Source: Micromonospora sediminicola (GTDB lineage: Bacteria > Actinomycetota > Actinomycetes > Mycobacteriales > Micromonosporaceae). From it: a DNA stretch of 64,000 nucleotides. A program made the translations under genes and the position numbers. A model generated the notes under the pieces. That model was not told where the DNA came from, searched no databases, and was given only the letters and a program-made list of their open reading frames with translations. Each line of letters begins with the position of its first letter. Positions within the stretch are counted from its first letter, which is position 1. The stretch lies in the NCBI RefSeq assembly GCF_900089585.1, contig NZ_FLRH01000004.1, positions 1,171,001-1,235,000 on the forward strand, read 5' to 3'. This document shows, piece by piece, positions 16,619-24,861 of the stretch.

Positions 16619-17623
16619 ATGAGCGCGGTCATCGAGATCGCCGGTCTGCGCAAGACGTTCCACACCGTGCGCCAGGGGCGGCGGGTCGCCGTCGACGACT
16701 TCGACATGCTGGTCGAGGCGGGCCAGGTGCACGGCTTCCTGGGGCCGAACGGATCCGGGAAGACGACCACGTTGCGGGCGCTGCTCGGGCTGGTCCGGCC
16801 AGACTCCGGCTCGATGCAGGTGCTGGGCGTCCGGTCCCCCGAACGACTCGCCGAGGTGGCCGGCCGGGTCGGCGCGATCGTGGAGAGCCCGCAGTTCTTC
16901 GGCAACTTCACCGCGCACCGGACGCTGCGGCTGCTGGCCGTGGCCGGTGGGGTGCCCACCAGCCGGGTGGACGAGGTGTTGGAGCAGGTCGGCCTGCGGG
17001 ACCGGGGCGACGAGCGGGTCAAGGGCTACTCGCTGGGCATGAAGCAGCGGCTGGCCGTCGCCTCCGCCCTGTTGAAGCGCCCGGAGCTGCTGATCCTGGA
17101 CGAGCCGGCGAACGGGCTGGACCCGGCCGGCATCCGGGAGATGCGCGATCTCACCCGGTCGCTCGCCGCGGCCGGGGTGACCGTGCTGCTGTCCAGCCAC
17201 ATCCTGGCCGAGATCCAGCTGATCTGCGACCACGTGACGATCGTCAGCCGGGGGCGACGGGTCGCGTACGGGCGGGTGGACGAGGTGCTGGCCGGCTTCG
17301 ACCAGCACCAGTGGCAGGTCCGGGTGGCCGACGTGGAGCAGGCCGAGCAGTTGCTGGGCCGGGCCGGGCTGACGGTCACCGCCGGGCCGGATCACCTCGT
17401 GGTGACCGGCGTGGTCGACCCCGAGGTGATCAGCCGCACGCTGGGCGAGCAGGGCCTGTGGGTGCGCGAGCTGATCCCACTCCGCCCCGATCTGGAGAGC
17501 GTCTTCCTGGAGCTCACCGGTGGGCACGAGCACGTCGCGGTGCCGCGGCAGGTGGACGGCGCGCCGCCGAACGACGGAGTGATCGACCTGGACGTCCGGG
17601 AGAGCCGGGAGGTGGACGCGTGA
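16619..17623 (+). CDS. ABC-2 type exporter ATP-binding protein
   Basis: 334 residues, ATG preceded by GGGAGG. Walker A LGPNGSGKTTT, signature YSLGMKQRLAVASALL, Walker B LLILDEPANGLDPAG and the H-loop LLSSHILAEI are intact. The C-terminal extension (about 220-334) is typical of ABC-2/bacitracin-type exporters. The stop overlaps the permease start (GTGA), which fixes its partner. Confidence 0.93.
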   Translation: MSAVIEIAGLRKTFHTVRQGRRVAVDDFDMLVEAGQVHGFLGPNGSGKTTTLRALLGLVRPDSGSMQVLGVRSPERLAEVAGRVGAIVESPQFFGNFTAHRTLRLLAVAGGVPTSRVDEVLEQVGLRDRGDERVKGYSLGMKQRLAVASALLKRPELLILDEPANGLDPAGIREMRDLTRSLAAAGVTVLLSSHILAEIQLICDHVTIVSRGRRVAYGRVDEVLAGFDQHQWQVRVADVEQAEQLLGRAGLTVTAGPDHLVVTGVVDPEVISRTLGEQGLWVRELIPLRPDLESVFLELTGGHEHVAVPRQVDGAPPNDGVIDLDVRESREVDA

Positions 17624-18630
17624 ACCTGGTCCGTGCCGAGCTGGAGCGGCTCGCCGCCCGGCGCTTCGTGCAACTCATGGTGGTGCTGCTGGCGGCCGCC
17701 TTCGCGGTGACGGTGGTGACCACGCTGGGCGGCTCGCACCGCCCGACCGGGGCGGAGCTGGGCCGGGCCCAGGCGCAGGCCGCGGAGGAGGTACGGCGGC
17801 TGGAGCTGGCGCACGACCGCTGCCTGCGGATCAAGGCGGGCACGCTCACCGCCGACGAGAACGACTACCTGCCGCGCGACTGCGCCCAGATCGACCCGGC
17901 CCAGTCCGACACGTTGCCGACCGCCTCCGACTACCTCAGCGGCGTCTTCGTGTTCGCCAAGGAGGCCGAGCCGCTGCTGTTCTTCCTGATCGCGTTCCTC
18001 GCGCTGTTCGGGTTCCTGGTCGGCGCCTCCTACATCGGGGCGGACCTGAACTCGGGCGGCGTGGTCAACCTGCTGCTGTGGCGGCCACGACGGCCGACCG
18101 TGCTGGCCGCGAAGCTCGGCACGCTGCTGGGCGGGCTGCTCGCGCTCTCGGTGCTGGCGTCGGTGGCATACCTGGGGTCGTTCTGGTTGATCGGGCAGGC
18201 GTCCGGGCTGACCGGCCGGACGGGCGGCGACTTCTGGGTGACGCTCGGCGCGATCTGGGCGCGCGGGCTGGTGCTGGTGCTGGCCACCGCGGCACTCGGG
18301 TTCGCCGTCGCGACGCTGGGCCGGCACACCTCGGCGGCGCTCGGCACGGTCGCCGCGTACGTGGTGGTGTGGGAACTGGGCGCGCGGCTGGTGTTCCAGA
18401 TCCTGGAGGTCGGCCGCCCGGACCGGTTCATGCTCTCCAGCTACCTGGCCGCCTGGCTCAACGGCGAGGTGCGGTTCTGGGACGGCAACGCGTGCAGCAC
18501 CGGGATCTCCGGCTTCTGCGACGGCTCGTACACGCTGACCTGGGTGTCGGGCATGGTGGTCCTGCTCGGGCTCACCGCCGCGCTGGTGGCCGCCGCGTTC
18601 ACCGTGTTCCGCCGGCGCGACCTGATCTGA
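17620..18630 (+). CDS. ABC-2 type transporter permease
   Basis: 336 residues, GTG overlapping the ATPase stop. One N-terminal helix (about 19-38) is followed by an extracytoplasmic loop with two cysteines and five further helices from about residue 112 (LLFFLIAFLALFGFLVGASY) to the C-terminus. SGGVVNLLLWRPRR after the second helix is the conserved coupling region of this permease type. A second Cys-pair loop (NACSTGISGFCDG) lies before the last helix. The substrate is unknown. Confidence 0.9.
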   Translation: MNLVRAELERLAARRFVQLMVVLLAAAFAVTVVTTLGGSHRPTGAELGRAQAQAAEEVRRLELAHDRCLRIKAGTLTADENDYLPRDCAQIDPAQSDTLPTASDYLSGVFVFAKEAEPLLFFLIAFLALFGFLVGASYIGADLNSGGVVNLLLWRPRRPTVLAAKLGTLLGGLLALSVLASVAYLGSFWLIGQASGLTGRTGGDFWVTLGAIWARGLVLVLATAALGFAVATLGRHTSAALGTVAAYVVVWELGARLVFQILEVGRPDRFMLSSYLAAWLNGEVRFWDGNACSTGISGFCDGSYTLTWVSGMVVLLGLTAALVAAAFTVFRRRDLI

Positions 18631-18663
18631 GCACGGCCCCGCCCCGGCAACTCCTTGCGAACC

Positions 18664-18701
18664 CTGGCGCCATGATGAAGGATTCCTTCACATGGCGCCA
18701 G
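18664..18701. terminator. Palindromic bidirectional terminator or repeat
   Basis: An outer perfect 11-bp stem CTGGCGCCATG / CATGGCGCCAG continues, after one bulged A, into a 7-bp inner stem TGAAGGA / TCCTTCA with a one-base loop. It lies between convergent genes. The two-tier structure may also mark a dispersed repeat. Confidence 0.75.
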
Positions 18702-18712
18702 CCTGCACGCGG

Positions 18713-19918
18713 TCAGCCGACCGTCGAGCCGAACACCTCGTCCCGGACCGCGTCCAGCGCGGTACGCAGCGCGCCGCGCAGGATCGGCTCCTCGGTCAGC
18801 CCGGTGGTCACCACCCGGGGCCGGACCAGCGTGATCGCGGCGACCTCGTGCTGCACCCGCTCGGCCAGCGCCGACCCGCCCGCCTGCCCGACCGCGCCGG
18901 CGAGCACCACCAGCGGCGGGTCGAGCACCACGCAGGTGCTCGCCACCCCGAGCGCGAGCCGGCGGGCCAGCTCGTCCAGCACCGGGCCACCGTCGGCGCC
19001 GGCGGCGACGGCGGCGCGTACCGCCTCGGCGGCCCGGGCCGCCGCGACGCCCTGCTCCACCGCGTCCGCCGTGGCGAAGCCGTGCTCGGCGGCCACCGCG
19101 CGGACCGCGTCGGCGCCGGCGAGCTGCTGGAACGCCGGCTTGGCGCGCTTCGACACGTCCCGTGGGATCGGCGCGCCGGGCACCGGCAGGTAGCCGATCT
19201 CGCCGGCCGCGCCGCTGCTGCCGTGGTGCAGGCGTCCGCCCAGCATGATCGCCAGGCCGACACCCGCGTCCACCCAGACCAGCACGAAGTCGGCGGTGCC
19301 CTGGGCCGCGCCCGACTGCGCCTCGGCGACCGCGGCCAGGTTCACGTCGTTCTCGAAGACGACCGGCGTGTCCAGGTCCTCGCGGAGCGCGGCGAGCAGG
19401 CCGCTGTGCCAGCGCGGCAGGTTGAACGCGAACGTGATGTCACCGGTCTGCGGGTCGACCAGGCCGGGGGTGCCGAGCACCACGCGCCGGACGGCGGACA
19501 GCTCCGCCCCGGCGCTGCTGGCCGCCCGGACCACGGCGTTGTGCACCACGCCGACCGGGTCGTCGGTGTCCCTGGTGGACTGCTCGACCCGGCCGACCAC
19601 CGCGCCGGTGATGTCGGCGCAGGCCGCCACCACCCGTTCGGCGCCGACGTCCACGCCGACCACGTACGCGCTGCCCGGTCGCACCGCGTAGAGCTGGGCG
19701 TTCGGGCCCCGCCCGCCGGCCTGCTCACCGACCCGGGCGACCAGCCCGCGCTCCTCCAGCCGCTCGACGAGCTGGGAGGCGGTGACCTTGGACAGCCCGG
19801 TCAGCTCGCCGATCCGGGCCCGGGTCAGCGGCCCGCGTTCGAGCAGCAGTTCGAGCGCCGCTCGGTCGTTGAGCGCCCGCAACAGTCGGGGGGTGCCGGG
19901 CAGCCGGGTCGCACTCAT
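18713..19918 (-). CDS. ROK-family transcriptional repressor
   Basis: 401 residues. The N-terminal winged helix-turn-helix (LTRARIGELTGLSKVTASQLVERLEE) is followed by a ROK sugar-kinase-like domain with VVGVDVGAERV, VLGTPGLVD, VFENDVNLAAVAEA and GAAGEIGYLPV. The canonical zinc-binding CxCGxxGCxE motif after GEIGY is absent, so the inducer site may be altered. It is divergent from a GH3/NagZ-type gene. It is therefore likely a NagC/XylR-type repressor of that gene and itself, responding to an amino sugar or other sugar (inference). Confidence 0.9.
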   Translation of the reverse strand: MSATRLPGTPRLLRALNDRAALELLLERGPLTRARIGELTGLSKVTASQLVERLEERGLVARVGEQAGGRGPNAQLYAVRPGSAYVVGVDVGAERVVAACADITGAVVGRVEQSTRDTDDPVGVVHNAVVRAASSAGAELSAVRRVVLGTPGLVDPQTGDITFAFNLPRWHSGLLAALREDLDTPVVFENDVNLAAVAEAQSGAAQGTADFVLVWVDAGVGLAIMLGGRLHHGSSGAAGEIGYLPVPGAPIPRDVSKRAKPAFQQLAGADAVRAVAAEHGFATADAVEQGVAAARAAEAVRAAVAAGADGGPVLDELARRLALGVASTCVVLDPPLVVLAGAVGQAGGSALAERVQHEVAAITLVRPRVVTTGLTEEPILRGALRTALDAVRDEVFGSTVG

Positions 19919-19927
19919 GCCAACGTC

Positions 19928-19960
19928 CTCAATTTTTCCGTAAAGTTTCTAACCATAAAA
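19928..19960. promoter_or_regulatory. Candidate ROK operator/promoter region
   Basis: The divergent spacer has an unusually AT-rich stretch including TTTCCGTAAAGTTTCTAACC, with a short AAAGTTT symmetric core. It lies just upstream of the repressor start. This is the kind of A/T-rich site bound by ROK regulators; assignment is by position and composition only. Confidence 0.4.
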
Positions 19961-20042
19961 CGCCTGCCGAAGGGTGCCCGTTAGCGTATCGGCCACCCCG
20001 GTCCGGAGAGGTCGGACGACCCGGCAGGGAAAGGGGATACTC

Positions 20043-21497
20043 GTGGGGCTCGATCCAGGACTCCGTCGGCTCGCGCTGGGCACGTTGCTGGCCGCCTACG
20101 CCGGCCCGGTCCCGCCGGACTGGGCGGTCGACCTGCTCGCCGACGGGCTCGCCGGGCACACCCTGTTCGGCACCAACGTCCACGACCCGGCCCAGGTGGC
20201 GGCGTCCACCGCGGCGCTGCGCGCCGGCCGCCCCGACGTGATCCTCGCGATCGACGAGGAGGGTGGGGACGTCACCCGGCTGGCCCACGCCACCGGCAGC
20301 CCCTACCCGGGCAACGCGGCGCTCGGCGCGGTGGACGACCCCGACCTCACCCGGCAGGTCTACGCGGCGATCGGCGGCGAGCTGGCCGCGCTCGGCCTCA
20401 CCCTCGACCTGGCTCCGACGGTGGACGTGAACACCGCCGACGAGAACCCGGTGATCGGCACCCGGTCGTTCGGCGCGGACCCGAAGCGGGTGGCGGTCCA
20501 CTCGGCCGCCGCCGTGGCCGGCCTCCAGTCGGCCGGCGTCGCCGCCTGCGCCAAGCACTTCCCCGGGCACGGCGCCACGGTCGCCGACTCCCACCACGAG
20601 CTGCCCACCGTCGACGTGCCGCCGGCCGTGCTGCGCGAGCGCGACCTGCCGCCGTTCGCCGCCGTGGTCGACGCCGGCGTCCGGGCCGTGATGACCGCGC
20701 ACATCCGGGTGCCGGCGCTGACCGGCGACGGTCCGGCCACGTTCAGCCGGGCCGTGCTGGTCGACCTGCTGCGCGACGAGTACGGCTTCACCGGCGCGGT
20801 GATCACCGACGCGCTGGAGATGAAGGGCGCCGCGCTGGCCGCCGGCGGGGTGGGTCCGGCCGCGGTCCGGGCGCTGGCCGCCGGCGCCGACCTGCTCTGC
20901 ATCGGCGCGAAGGTCGACGCCGCCCTGGTCGAGCTGGTCGCCGCGGAGATCGTCGCGGGGATCGGCGACGGCCGGCTGGACCGGGCCCGGGTCGAGGAGG
21001 CCGCCGGCCGCACCGCCGCGCTCGCCGCCTGGACCGGCCCGGCCGACGGGCCCGCGCCGGTCGCCGCCGACCTGGGCTACGCCGCCGCGCTGCGGGCGGT
21101 GCACGTCGAGGGCGACCTGACCGCCGCGGGCGCGCCGCTGGTGGTGCAGGTGCACGCGACCTCCACGATCGCCGAGGGACGGGTGCCGTGGGGTCTCGGG
21201 CCGCACCTGCCCGCCGACGTGGCGCAGGCCCGCGCGGTGGCCGGGGAGACCGACCCGGCCGAGCTGCGCGGGCTCGCCGGGGACCGGCCGGTCGTGCTGG
21301 TCGGGCGTCACCTGCACCGGCTGCCGGGGGCGCGGGAGCTGGTCGAGGCGCTGGCCGCCACGCACCCGGTGACGGTGGTGGAGATGGGTTGGCCCGCCGC
21401 CTGGCGGCCGGCCGGGGCGCGCGCCTTCGTCGCCACCTACGGCGCCAGCCACGCCAACGGCCGTGCCGCCGCGAAGGTGCTCGGCCTGACCGACTGA
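20043..21497 (+). CDS. Glycoside hydrolase family 3, NagZ-type beta-N-acetylhexosaminidase
   Basis: 484 residues from the GTG at 20043, preceded by AAAGGGGA. The NagZ hallmark KHFPGHGATVADSHHELP, carrying the catalytic Asp/His dyad loop, and the nucleophile region GAVITDALEMKG are present. The C-terminal domain (about 335-484) is longer than in minimal NagZ enzymes. It lacks a signal peptide, so it acts in the cytoplasm, probably on imported GlcNAc-containing cell-wall or chitin fragments. The divergent ROK regulator supports sugar-dependent control. Confidence 0.9.
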   Translation: MGLDPGLRRLALGTLLAAYAGPVPPDWAVDLLADGLAGHTLFGTNVHDPAQVAASTAALRAGRPDVILAIDEEGGDVTRLAHATGSPYPGNAALGAVDDPDLTRQVYAAIGGELAALGLTLDLAPTVDVNTADENPVIGTRSFGADPKRVAVHSAAAVAGLQSAGVAACAKHFPGHGATVADSHHELPTVDVPPAVLRERDLPPFAAVVDAGVRAVMTAHIRVPALTGDGPATFSRAVLVDLLRDEYGFTGAVITDALEMKGAALAAGGVGPAAVRALAAGADLLCIGAKVDAALVELVAAEIVAGIGDGRLDRARVEEAAGRTAALAAWTGPADGPAPVAADLGYAAALRAVHVEGDLTAAGAPLVVQVHATSTIAEGRVPWGLGPHLPADVAQARAVAGETDPAELRGLAGDRPVVLVGRHLHRLPGARELVEALAATHPVTVVEMGWPAAWRPAGARAFVATYGASHANGRAAAKVLGLTD

Positions 21498-21512
21498 TCC
21501 GTACCGCCCGAC

Positions 21513-21541
21513 CCGGCCCGCCGTCCGCGACGGCGGGCCGG
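21513..21541 (+). terminator. Terminator after the GH3 gene
   Basis: Perfect 13-bp stem CCGGCCCGCCGTC / GACGGCGGGCCGG with a CGC loop, 16 bases after the stop. Confidence 0.8.
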
Positions 21542-21555
21542 CGCGCGTTCCGGAC

Positions 21556-21613
21556 TTGAACACGTTCGAGAAACGTCGTACGCTCGGCGCGACATCAATT
21601 TGAACGCGTTCAA
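21556..21613. promoter_or_regulatory. Two TTGAACnnGTTCnA operators
   Basis: TTGAACACGTTCGA (21556-21569, one arm mismatch) and the perfect palindrome TTGAACGCGTTCAA (21600-21613) lie 44 bp apart centre to centre, just upstream of the membrane-protein gene at 21629. The length and symmetry fit TetR-family operators, and a TetR gene ends the same cluster (22490). Confidence 0.6.
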
Positions 21614-21628
21614 GAGAGGCGACGGGGG

Positions 21629-22072
21629 ATGGACGTGAAGGTCTGGATGTACCTGACCTACCTCGCGGTGAGCATCGGCCTGACCATCTGGGTGGCGCGG
21701 GCGCTCTCCCGCAACGGGCTGGTGTTCCTGCAGGACGTGTTCGCCGACAGCCGGCTGGCCGACGCGGTCAACAGCCTGCTGGTGGTCGGCTTCTACCTGC
21801 TCAACCTGGGCTACGTCACGGTGGCCATGAAGGAGTCCGGCCCGGTCGGCGACGCCAGCCAGGCGCTGGAGCAGCTCTCGCTCAAGGTGGGGCTGGTGCT
21901 GCTGGTCCTGGGCGCGCTGCACTTCTTCAACGTGTTCGCGCTCGGCCGCTACCGGCGCGGCCGGCTGCGGCAGCAGGCGACCCACCCGCCGCTGCCTCCG
22001 GTCGCCGTGCTCCCGCCCCAGGGTGGCCCGCACCCCGTTCCGCCGGCGGGGCCGATCCCGCCGGCCCGGTGA
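21629..22072 (+). CDS. Small membrane protein of a TetR-controlled cluster
   Basis: 147 residues, ATG preceded by GAGAGG. Three hydrophobic segments (about 5-23, 47-66, 88-107) are followed by a Pro-rich tail (THPPLPPVAVLPPQGG). It has no recognised domain. The stop overlaps the next GTG, so it is the first gene of a coupled group with the DCC-family protein and the TetR regulator. Palindromic operators lie directly in front. Confidence 0.78.
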   Translation: MDVKVWMYLTYLAVSIGLTIWVARALSRNGLVFLQDVFADSRLADAVNSLLVVGFYLLNLGYVTVAMKESGPVGDASQALEQLSLKVGLVLLVLGALHFFNVFALGRYRRGRLRQQATHPPLPPVAVLPPQGGPHPVPPAGPIPPAR

Positions 22073-22557
22073 CGTCCGCCCCGGGCGGGCACCCGTCGGA
22101 TCCCACCGGGCACGGGGCCGGTGGGATCCGCGGGTTCACCGTCCTCTACGACGCGGACTGCCCACTGTGTCGGGCCGCCCGACGGTGGCTGGCCTCGCGC
22201 GCCCAGCTCGTACCGCTGGAGTTCGTGCCGGCCGGGTCGGCGGAGGCCCGGCGGCGCCTCCCCGGGCTGGACCACGACGCCACGCTGCGGGACCTGACCG
22301 TGGTGGCCGACACCGGCGCGGTCTACACCGGCGACGGCGCCTGGTTCGCCTGCCTGTGGGCGCTGGCCGAGCACCGCCGCACGGCCGAACGACTGGCCCG
22401 CCCGCACCTGCTGCCGCTGGCCCGGCGGGTGGTGGCGGCCGCCGCCGCGGTCCGCGAGCGGATCCGGGAACCGGGATACGGTGACGACGATGACCGAGCA
22501 GAGTGCGCCGACGACCGCTGCGGGCGGCCCGAGCACCGGGTCGACCGCCCGGGGTGA
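22069..22557 (+). CDS. DCC-family thiol-disulfide oxidoreductase-like protein (DUF393)
   Basis: 162 residues, GTG overlapping the previous stop. The family motif appears as VLYDADCPLCRAARRWLASR, with a CxxC redox pair (DCPLC). FVPAGSAEARRRLPGL and the G-A-W-F segment around YTGDGAWFACL follow. DUF393 proteins are thioredoxin-like with poorly known roles. The 3' end overlaps the TetR gene by 68 bases, which is long and probably means a non-essential tail. Confidence 0.85.
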   Translation: MTSAPGGHPSDPTGHGAGGIRGFTVLYDADCPLCRAARRWLASRAQLVPLEFVPAGSAEARRRLPGLDHDATLRDLTVVADTGAVYTGDGAWFACLWALAEHRRTAERLARPHLLPLARRVVAAAAAVRERIREPGYGDDDDRAECADDRCGRPEHRVDRPG

Positions 22558-23197
22558 GCAGACCCGCCGGCTGATCCTGGACACCGCCCTGCGGCTGTTC
22601 CGCGAGCGGGGGTACGCACGCACCACCATGCGGGCGGTGGCCCAGGAGGCCGGCGTGGCGGTGGGCAACGCCTACTACTACTTCGGCTCGAAGGAACACC
22701 TGATCCAGGAGTTCTACGCGGAGACCCAGCAGGAGCACCGGGAGGCCGCCGCCCCGGTGCTCGCCCGGGAACGGGACTTCGCCCCGCGACTGGCCGGGGT
22801 GCTCCACGCCGGCGTGGACGTGCTGAGCCCGTACCACTCGTTCGCCGGCACGTTCTTCAAGACCGCGGCGGAGCCCACCTCGCCGCTCAGCCCGTTCTCC
22901 ACCGAGTCGTCCGCCCCCCGCGAGGCGTCGGTGTCGCTCTTCCGCGAGGTGCTCGCGGGCTCCACCGCCAAGCTCGACGACGAACTGCGGGAGTCGCTGC
23001 CGGAACTGCTCTGGCTCGGCTACATGGGCGTGGTGCTCTACTGGGTGCACGACCGCTCGCCCGGGCAGGTCAAGACCCGCCAGCTCATCGACGGCGTGGT
23101 GCCGCTGGTCGACCGGCTCGTCGGGCTGTCCCGCCTGCGGGTGCTGCGACCGGTCACCCGGCAGGCGCTCAGCGTGATCCACACGCTGCGTCACTGA
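22490..23197 (+). CDS. TetR-family transcriptional regulator
   Basis: 235 residues from the ATG at 22490. The N-terminal DNA-binding domain is canonical: TRRLILDTALRLFRERGYAR, MRAVAQEAGVAVGNAYYYFG and KEHLIQEFYAE. The C-terminal ligand domain is Leu/Val-rich. It lies at the end of the membrane-protein/DCC cluster and is a candidate to bind the TTGAACnnGTTCnA sites at 21556-21613. The ligand is unknown. Confidence 0.9.
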   Translation: MTEQSAPTTAAGGPSTGSTARGEQTRRLILDTALRLFRERGYARTTMRAVAQEAGVAVGNAYYYFGSKEHLIQEFYAETQQEHREAAAPVLARERDFAPRLAGVLHAGVDVLSPYHSFAGTFFKTAAEPTSPLSPFSTESSAPREASVSLFREVLAGSTAKLDDELRESLPELLWLGYMGVVLYWVHDRSPGQVKTRQLIDGVVPLVDRLVGLSRLRVLRPVTRQALSVIHTLRH

Positions 23198-23331
23198 GCG
23201 CGGCGGTCCCGCCCGACGGGAGTAGGCAGGTCAAGTCCGTAACCGGACAGGGTCAACCGCCGCAACGCCCCTTGCCTGCCACCCATTCGCACACATAGCG
23301 TTACCAGGGTCGGGACCTGGGGGGAGAGGCA

Positions 23332-23367
23332 GCGGACCGTGGATCCGGCCCGGGATCCACGGTCCGC
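23332..23367. terminator. Bidirectional terminator
   Basis: Perfect 15-bp stem GCGGACCGTGGATCC / GGATCCACGGTCCGC with a 6-base loop, between convergent genes. The remaining 23198-23331 shows no gene. Confidence 0.8.
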
Positions 23368-23383
23368 GCCCACGTCGCGAGGC

Positions 23384-24091
23384 TCAGTGCGGGAAGACGC
23401 CGAACGAGGTCCACCCCCGGTCCGGGAACCCGGCCGCCTCGGCCACCCGTGCGGAGGCGTGGTTGTCCGCGTCGTGCAGGTAGGTGGGGATCGCGCCCTC
23501 GTCCAACACCCGCCGGGCCGCCTGGGCGACCAGCCGTCGGGCCAGCCCGCGCCCCCGGGCCGCCTTCGTCGTGCCGACCGCCAACTCGTGCCCGTACGCG
23601 TCGTGCCGCTTGATGCCCACCCCGGCCAGGTACGCGCCGTCGTCGTCCCGGACCACCAGCACCTCCCGGTCGAACAGGCGCAGCCAGGGCGGCGCGCCGG
23701 GCACCGTCGGCGGCAGCCACTCCCCCACGTCCGGCAGCGGCGCCGGGTCGGTGCACCACCGGAAGGCCCCGGCCTGCGTGGTGAACTCCGGCGTGCCCAC
23801 CGTCGCCGGCAACGCGGGCAGCCACTCGTCGCGCGGACGCCCGCGGATCAGCGCCCGGACCGCCTCCACCCGCTCCGGCGCCACGGAGAGGACCGCGCTG
23901 CCGTCCACCGCGACCCCGATCGCCGGGCGCAGCCGACCGTCCCAGGCCGGGCGGGCGCGACGGTAGGAGCGGACCACGTGCCATCCCGGTGCCGCCGGCC
24001 ACTGCCCCAACCAGGTCGCCAGATGCAGGAAGAGCCGTCGGTCGAGCACATGATCACGGTACGCCCGCCGGACCCGCTCCGAACCGTGCAC
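23384..24091 (-). CDS. GNAT-family N-acetyltransferase
   Basis: 235 residues from the GTG at 24091; a TTG at 24109 is another option. The C-terminal GNAT motifs are clear: VLVVRDDDGAYLAGVGIKRH, the acetyl-CoA loop TKAARGRGLARRLVAQAARR (RGRGLA), and NHASARVAEAAGFPDRGW. The first 120 residues are variable and may recognise the substrate, which is unknown. Confidence 0.82.
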   Translation of the reverse strand: MHGSERVRRAYRDHVLDRRLFLHLATWLGQWPAAPGWHVVRSYRRARPAWDGRLRPAIGVAVDGSAVLSVAPERVEAVRALIRGRPRDEWLPALPATVGTPEFTTQAGAFRWCTDPAPLPDVGEWLPPTVPGAPPWLRLFDREVLVVRDDDGAYLAGVGIKRHDAYGHELAVGTTKAARGRGLARRLVAQAARRVLDEGAIPTYLHDADNHASARVAEAAGFPDRGWTSFGVFPH

Positions 24092-24165
24092 ACCGTAAGA
24101 ACCTGGCAATGGCTCACGCTCCCGCCCGTGGCTACGCTGACCTCTCCGTACGCGGGAGGTGCGCG

Positions 24166-24861
24166 GTGGCGCAGCGGGTGCTGGTGGTGGACGACGACCG
24201 GACGGTCGCGGACGTGGTCTGCCGCTACCTGGAGCACGCCGGCTACGAGGTCGAGCACGTCGGCGACGGGTCGGCGGCCCTGGACACCGTGGCCCGCCGC
24301 CCGCCGCACCTGGTGGTGCTGGACCTGATGCTGCCCGTGCTGGACGGGCTGGAGGTGTGCCGGCGGCTGCGGGAGCGGCCGGACGGCGTACCCATCGTCA
24401 TGCTCACCGCGCGCGGCGACGAGGCCGACCGGATCCTCGGCCTGCAACTGGGCGCGGACGACTACCTGGGCAAGCCGTTCTCCCCGCGGGAGCTGGTGCT
24501 GCGGGTCCGCTCGGTGCTGCGCCGGGCCGGCGGGGAGCCGGCCGCCGCGCCGCCGGAGCTGCTCGCCGACGGCGGCCTGGAGGTGGAGACCGGCCCCCGG
24601 GTGGCCCGCCTGCACGGCCGCGAGCTGACCCTCACGTTGCGCGAGTTCGACCTGCTGGCCCACCTGATGCGGCATCCGGCCCGCGCGTTCCGCCGGGCCG
24701 AGCTGCTGGACCGGGTGTGGGGCTGGAGCTTCGGCGACCAGTCGACGGTGACCGTGCACGTGCGGCGGCTGCGGGAGAAGATCGAGGACGACCCGGCGCG
24801 ACCCCGCCGCATCGTCACGGTCTGGGGCGTCGGCTACCGGTACGAGCCGGCCGATGCGTGA
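24166..24861 (+). CDS. OmpR/PhoB-family response regulator
   Basis: 231 residues from the GTG at 24166, with GGGAGGT upstream. The receiver domain has the acidic pair (VVDDD), phospho-acceptor D53 (VVLDLMLP), T81 and K103 (GKPFSP). The C-terminal winged helix is complete: LTLREFDLLAHLMRHPARAF, DQSTVTVHVRRLREKIE and VWGVGYRYE. It overlaps the histidine kinase gene by 8 bases. The targets are unknown. Confidence 0.95.
   Translation: MAQRVLVVDDDRTVADVVCRYLEHAGYEVEHVGDGSAALDTVARRPPHLVVLDLMLPVLDGLEVCRRLRERPDGVPIVMLTARGDEADRILGLQLGADDYLGKPFSPRELVLRVRSVLRRAGGEPAAAPPELLADGGLEVETGPRVARLHGRELTLTLREFDLLAHLMRHPARAFRRAELLDRVWGWSFGDQSTVTVHVRRLREKIEDDPARPRRIVTVWGVGYRYEPADA

Noticed and set aside
23198..23331. 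Possible small RNA or gene remnant before the hairpin at 23332
   Set aside because: A purine-rich GGGGGGAGAGG stretch looks like a ribosome-binding site, but the following frame has no coding character.
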